Part shown: positions 6,118 to 8,298 of the stretch, in pieces
Position numbering within the stretch: position 1 is the stretch's first letter
Layout of the letters: every line of letters begins with the position of its first letter
DNA from: CAZRHR01 sp964599915
GTDB lineage: Bacteria > Bacteroidota > Bacteroidia > CAIKAF01
Assembly (NCBI GenBank): GCA_964599915.1
Contig: CAZRHR010000091.1
Location: 1-8,298 of the forward strand
DNA length: 8,298 bases
Direction of reading: 5' to 3'
Program-made: the position numbers and the translations under genes
The notes under the pieces: model-generated
Seen by the model: only the letters and a program-made list of their open reading frames with translations
What the model was told of the DNA's origin: nothing
The model's database searches: none

Positions 6118-7170
6118 TTAGGCAAGTGGGGTTAATTCGGTACAAAGTTGTCTCCAGATGTCTAGTTCAGGAATGCCTGGCTTTCTTTTTCCAAAAAACT
6201 GAACAAGCAATTCACCGGTGGCGTCATAGCATTCTACGGCAGTGACGATGCCATCTGAGGTGGGTTTTTTCACCAACCAGCATTCCGTAATGGCGGGTTC
6301 ATGAATATGTAAATTGAAATCCGGGTCCATCACGTTATACCAATCTTGATGAGGCATAATATGGTTCACTGGGCCGGTATGAATTTGAATGCAACCTGGA
6401 TTACCAACGAAGACCATGATGTCAACTTCTTTTTGGGCTGCATGGTCTAGCACTTCCCGAAACGCGTTGGCTTGAAGTCGTTGGGTCATGCCTTCCGGTG
6501 CTAAACGCAAGGCTTGCACGCGTCCCACATTGAATTGGCGTAGCAGGTGGTAGAAATCGTGGGTGTCTTTCAGCCCCATCCATCCTGATTTAAAGCCATC
6601 CTGATCTATGGCCGCGTCTTGTAAAGAAGGCATGGGCGGTCTGGATTCTGTGGAAAAAGTCGGATAATCTTGCGCTTGCGCAGTGTATTTTTCCACCAAT
6701 GCATCGAAAGCCGCTTGGTCGCTAAAGGGCGTCAAATAAATTTTGTGAATGGCTTCTCCTTTCCCGTTGAAAAACTGAATGGATTTGCGAGCGGGTCCTT
6801 TGGCTTGGGGTTCATTTACGGCAAAAGCGAAAGTCCAAGTCTGCATAAACAGGCGAAGGTCAATGGCCGGATCTAAAACCAAACCTACGGGGCCTTGAAA
6901 AGATACGTTGTTGTACACGCCTTTACGCTCGTGAACAACACCATGATTGCGGGTAAGTGCCATGACTTTCCCTAGGTTTTTTACTTCTTGTAAAAGGGCT
7001 TTCCAGTCCCCTTCTAATAAAGTTACGGTATCGTTGAGTTGTGTCGCTAACAATGCGGCTTCGGTTACGCCAAGCGCTTCAGCAGCATTGCGAATGCGCA
7101 TTTGAGGATTTTGTTCTTTCAATTCAGCCCATTTGGTGGCCAAGGTCGCAGGAGACTGCATCTCTATCAT
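6118..7170 (-). CDS. hmuS: HemS/HmuS/ChuS-family heme-degrading (heme-trafficking) protein
   Basis: Cytoplasmic proteins of this family bind imported heme and either open the ring to release iron or pass the heme on. The 350-residue length and two tandem homologous halves match E. coli ChuS. The first half (about 10-170) has KWAELKEQNPQMRIRNAAE, VVHE..G.Y.N....G..GL.L.P..DLRLF and KSIQFF. The second half (about 185-345) has DTHDFYHLL, IMVFVGNPGCIQIHTG, WYNVMDPDFNLHIHE and KPTSDGIVTAVE. Residue matching to ChuS places the heme-ligand histidine (ChuS His193) at His204 and the heme-contacting arginine (ChuS Arg100) at Arg106, both present. I chose the ATG at 7170; one at 7161 in the same frame is also possible. 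A perfect palindrome lies just upstream, a LuxR-type regulator follows 9 bp downstream, and a WYL regulator ends 69 bp upstream. No transporter or receptor genes for heme are in view. Confidence 0.93.
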   Translation of the reverse strand: MIEMQSPATLATKWAELKEQNPQMRIRNAAEALGVTEAALLATQLNDTVTLLEGDWKALLQEVKNLGKVMALTRNHGVVHERKGVYNNVSFQGPVGLVLDPAIDLRLFMQTWTFAFAVNEPQAKGPARKSIQFFNGKGEAIHKIYLTPFSDQAAFDALVEKYTAQAQDYPTFSTESRPPMPSLQDAAIDQDGFKSGWMGLKDTHDFYHLLRQFNVGRVQALRLAPEGMTQRLQANAFREVLDHAAQKEVDIMVFVGNPGCIQIHTGPVNHIMPHQDWYNVMDPDFNLHIHEPAITECWLVKKPTSDGIVTAVECYDATGELLVQFFGKRKPGIPELDIWRQLCTELTPLA

Positions 7171-7180
7171 AGCGTGCTAA

Positions 7181-7197
7181 TTTAGAATGATTCTAAA
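7181..7197. promoter_or_regulatory. Perfect 17-bp inverted repeat, candidate Fur-family (iron/heme) operator
   Basis: TTTAGAATGATTCTAAA is an exact 8-1-8 palindrome centred on G7189, ten bases ahead of the heme-degradation start codon. It fits the TTTAGAA-N3-TTCTAAA form of the iron control element bound by Irr, a Fur-family protein of rhizobia, and the general AT-rich dyad shape of Fur boxes. It overlaps the candidate -7 box, so a bound protein would block transcription. Which regulator uses it in this organism is inference. Confidence 0.65.
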
Positions 7198-7201
7198 GAT
7201 A
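7194..7201 (-). promoter_or_regulatory. Candidate -7 box of the hmuS promoter
   Basis: TATCTTTA on the minus strand matches TAnnTTTG at seven of eight positions and is the same octamer seen ahead of the left-edge gene. Transcription would start near 7187, inside the palindrome and about 17 bases ahead of the ATG. No clear -33 element is seen at the usual spacing, which would fit a weak or activator-dependent promoter. Confidence 0.4.
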
Positions 7202-7232
7202 TTGCAAATGAAAGAGGAATTTATCTAAGATT

Positions 7233-7254
7233 CAATCCCTCAAATAGGGGATTG
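7233..7254 (-). terminator. Small hairpin over the stop codon of the WYL gene, weak terminator candidate
   Basis: CAATCCC (7233-7239) and GGGATTG (7248-7254) pair perfectly around an 8-base loop that contains the stop codon of the WYL gene. The minus-strand tail is AATCTTAGA, not a T run. It could reduce read-through into hmuS, but the support is only the stem. Confidence 0.3.
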
Positions 7255-8172
7255 TGGTGAGGTGGATGGCGTATGTTCATGAGGTTCTAATGCCAATGTC
7301 CACTGTTGCTTCACGTAGGATTTGAGGGCCTCCGGCGCTTGAATATCAATTTCTTTGGGTAATCCCAGAATGAATCTTCCTATGCCTTCAAGACCTCTCA
7401 TTTCGCCGGTAAACTGCCACCAACCGTTGGACAATGGGGTAAGTTGATCCGGCGAAATTTCAACTTCGTCCAGCAAAAGGTTTCTGGCCCTGGGCGAAAG
7501 TTTTAAAACAACTTGAAAGGCCGGACCGGTCCGTAGGAAAGGGTCTGTTTTTCGTGCCTTGTGGTGCGCCTGATGGGTTTGTTTTTTCTTGCTGCTTTGA
7601 ACAGATTCTGCCCGGCTTAGACGAAACATCCGCATGTCTTGTCGGTCCACATCGTAGGCCTCAACATATTGATGGTATTGCAATAAAGCTACGGGTTCAA
7701 TTTCCCGGTCTTCTGGTTTATCGTGTTCCGCCCCCCAATACTTTTTGAGAATGACTCGTTTTCCCGACTCCATGGCTTCTCTGATGCACCGTACTTTTCC
7801 GGGAAAACTCAGGTAATGAAATTGCTCTGCCGGGCCATATAAATCGGCCATCAGGTAAAGTTTGTCCCAAATACTTTTGCCCAGCGGATGATCACTGTTC
7901 ATGTGTTCCATGGCTTCCCGAATGACTTCGGTTTCCTCCAAGGTGAAATGCAGATAATCTTCTACATGAAAATGTTGGGCCGAATGAACTTTATATTTTC
8001 CCTGATGGCTTTGAATGCTGAAACCCGCTTCGCGAAGCATGGCAATATGGCGGTCGAAGGTGCGGGGAGAAAGGTCATGTTGCCGGCAAAATCTTAGTTT
8101 ATCCGCACCAGAAGGCCTTCTTAGGGCGGAGATGAGCTGCAACAGCCGCATGAATTTGGTCAAATCTGCCAT
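7240..8172 (-). CDS. WYL-domain transcriptional regulator (HTH-WYL-WCX)
   Basis: WYL proteins pair a DNA-binding helix-turn-helix with a WYL domain that senses small ligands or nucleic acids. Most are local transcriptional regulators. The 310 residues divide into an N-terminal winged HTH (about 3-62, with DKLRFCRQHDLSPRTFDRHI and then a LREAGF..Q...GKY wing), a helical linker, the WYL core (about 124-192: IREAMESGKRVILKKYW, then EIEPVALLQYHQYVEAYD and MRMFRLSRAESV) and a C-terminal WCX region (about 217-292: PAFQVVLKLSPRARNLL, GWWQFTGEM). The namesake Trp-Tyr-Leu is Gln-Tyr-Val (169-171), while the downstream arginines of the FRLSR segment remain. A basic, glutamine/histidine-rich insert (194-208, SKKKQTHQAHHKARK) separates the WYL and WCX parts. 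It ends 69 bp before hmuS on the same strand. Whether it controls hmuS or an unseen gene is unknown. Confidence 0.88.
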   Translation of the reverse strand: MADLTKFMRLLQLISALRRPSGADKLRFCRQHDLSPRTFDRHIAMLREAGFSIQSHQGKYKVHSAQHFHVEDYLHFTLEETEVIREAMEHMNSDHPLGKSIWDKLYLMADLYGPAEQFHYLSFPGKVRCIREAMESGKRVILKKYWGAEHDKPEDREIEPVALLQYHQYVEAYDVDRQDMRMFRLSRAESVQSSKKKQTHQAHHKARKTDPFLRTGPAFQVVLKLSPRARNLLLDEVEISPDQLTPLSNGWWQFTGEMRGLEGIGRFILGLPKEIDIQAPEALKSYVKQQWTLALEPHEHTPSTSPQSPI

Positions 8173-8205
8173 ACTTTATGCAAGATGAAAAAGGTCAGAC
8201 CTGCC

Positions 8206-8236
8206 TAAAGGTAACAACCTAGGGTAGTGTTTTCAA
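8206..8236 (-). promoter_or_regulatory. Candidate promoter of the WYL regulator gene
   Basis: On the minus strand TACCTTTA (8206-8213) matches the -7 consensus at seven of eight positions. TTG (8234-8236) lies 20 bp upstream as a -33 element. Transcription would start near 8200, about 27 bases ahead of the ATG at 8172. The -33 element lies inside the last codons of the upstream gene, so the WYL gene can be transcribed on its own despite the short gap. Confidence 0.5.
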
Positions 8237-8298
8237 TTGTTCCACTGCCGTTTTAATGGCTGAATCTTCGGTGCCTAAAATTTGGTAGTAGATTTCAC
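8219..8298 (-). CDS. C-terminal end of an unidentified protein (partial, start beyond right edge)
   Basis: In one minus-strand frame 25 codons run from the window edge to a TAG at 8219-8221, reading EIYYQILGTEDSAIKTAVEQ and ending LKTLP. The other two minus-strand frames are closed early by stops. The composition looks like an amphipathic C-terminal helix of a real soluble protein, but it is too short to assign. It ends 46 bases upstream of the WYL start on the same strand. Confidence 0.5.
   Translation of the reverse strand, partial: EIYYQILGTEDSAIKTAVEQLKTLP

Noticed and set aside
1..8298. Mobile elements, CRISPR array, tRNA or rRNA genes
   Set aside because: No transposase or integrase motifs, regularly spaced repeats, cloverleaf patterns or rRNA segments were seen on either strand.

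Overview
The window reads as a piece of chromosome from a member of the Bacteroidota. Three things point there. The primary sigma factor is the short 287-residue form that starts directly at region 1.2, as in Bacteroidota. Several genes are preceded by the TAnnTTTG-type -7 box of that phylum. The left-edge gene encodes a secreted protein with 'VGIGTTxP..LDV' repeats that are common in Bacteroidota surface proteins. No tRNA, rRNA, CRISPR array, transposase or integrase gene was found, and most of the window is ordinary core chromosome.

Layout from left to right. Positions 1-705 (minus) hold the N-terminal 235 codons of a secreted surface protein that runs off the left edge. After a 223-bp gap with a strong hairpin come rpoD (929-1792, minus) and a periplasmic Do-family serine protease, degP (1917-3350, minus). 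A 209-bp divergent region separates degP from a plus-strand pair, dapF (lysine/meso-diaminopimelate synthesis) and mltG (peptidoglycan lytic transglycosylase). These two overlap by 19 bp and both serve the cell wall. mltG converges on a minus-strand group made of a WYL-domain regulator (7240-8172), a HemS/HmuS/ChuS-type heme-degrading protein (6118-7170) and a LuxR/NarL-type regulator (5455-6108). The last 80 bases hold the C-terminal end of another minus-strand gene.

The most interesting part is the right-hand group. The heme-degradation gene has a perfect 17-bp inverted repeat 10 bp upstream of its start codon. The repeat resembles operators of Fur-family iron regulators and overlaps the candidate -7 box. 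Only 9 bp downstream, probably in the same transcript, lies a two-domain LuxR-type regulator whose receiver domain has glycine where the phosphorylated aspartate should be and aspartate where the switch Thr/Ser should be. The sequence therefore suggests an iron- or heme-controlled operon that makes a heme-degrading enzyme together with a phosphorylation-independent transcription factor, with a WYL regulator just upstream. This is a hypothesis from gene order, motif and residue reading. No heme transporter genes are visible in the window.
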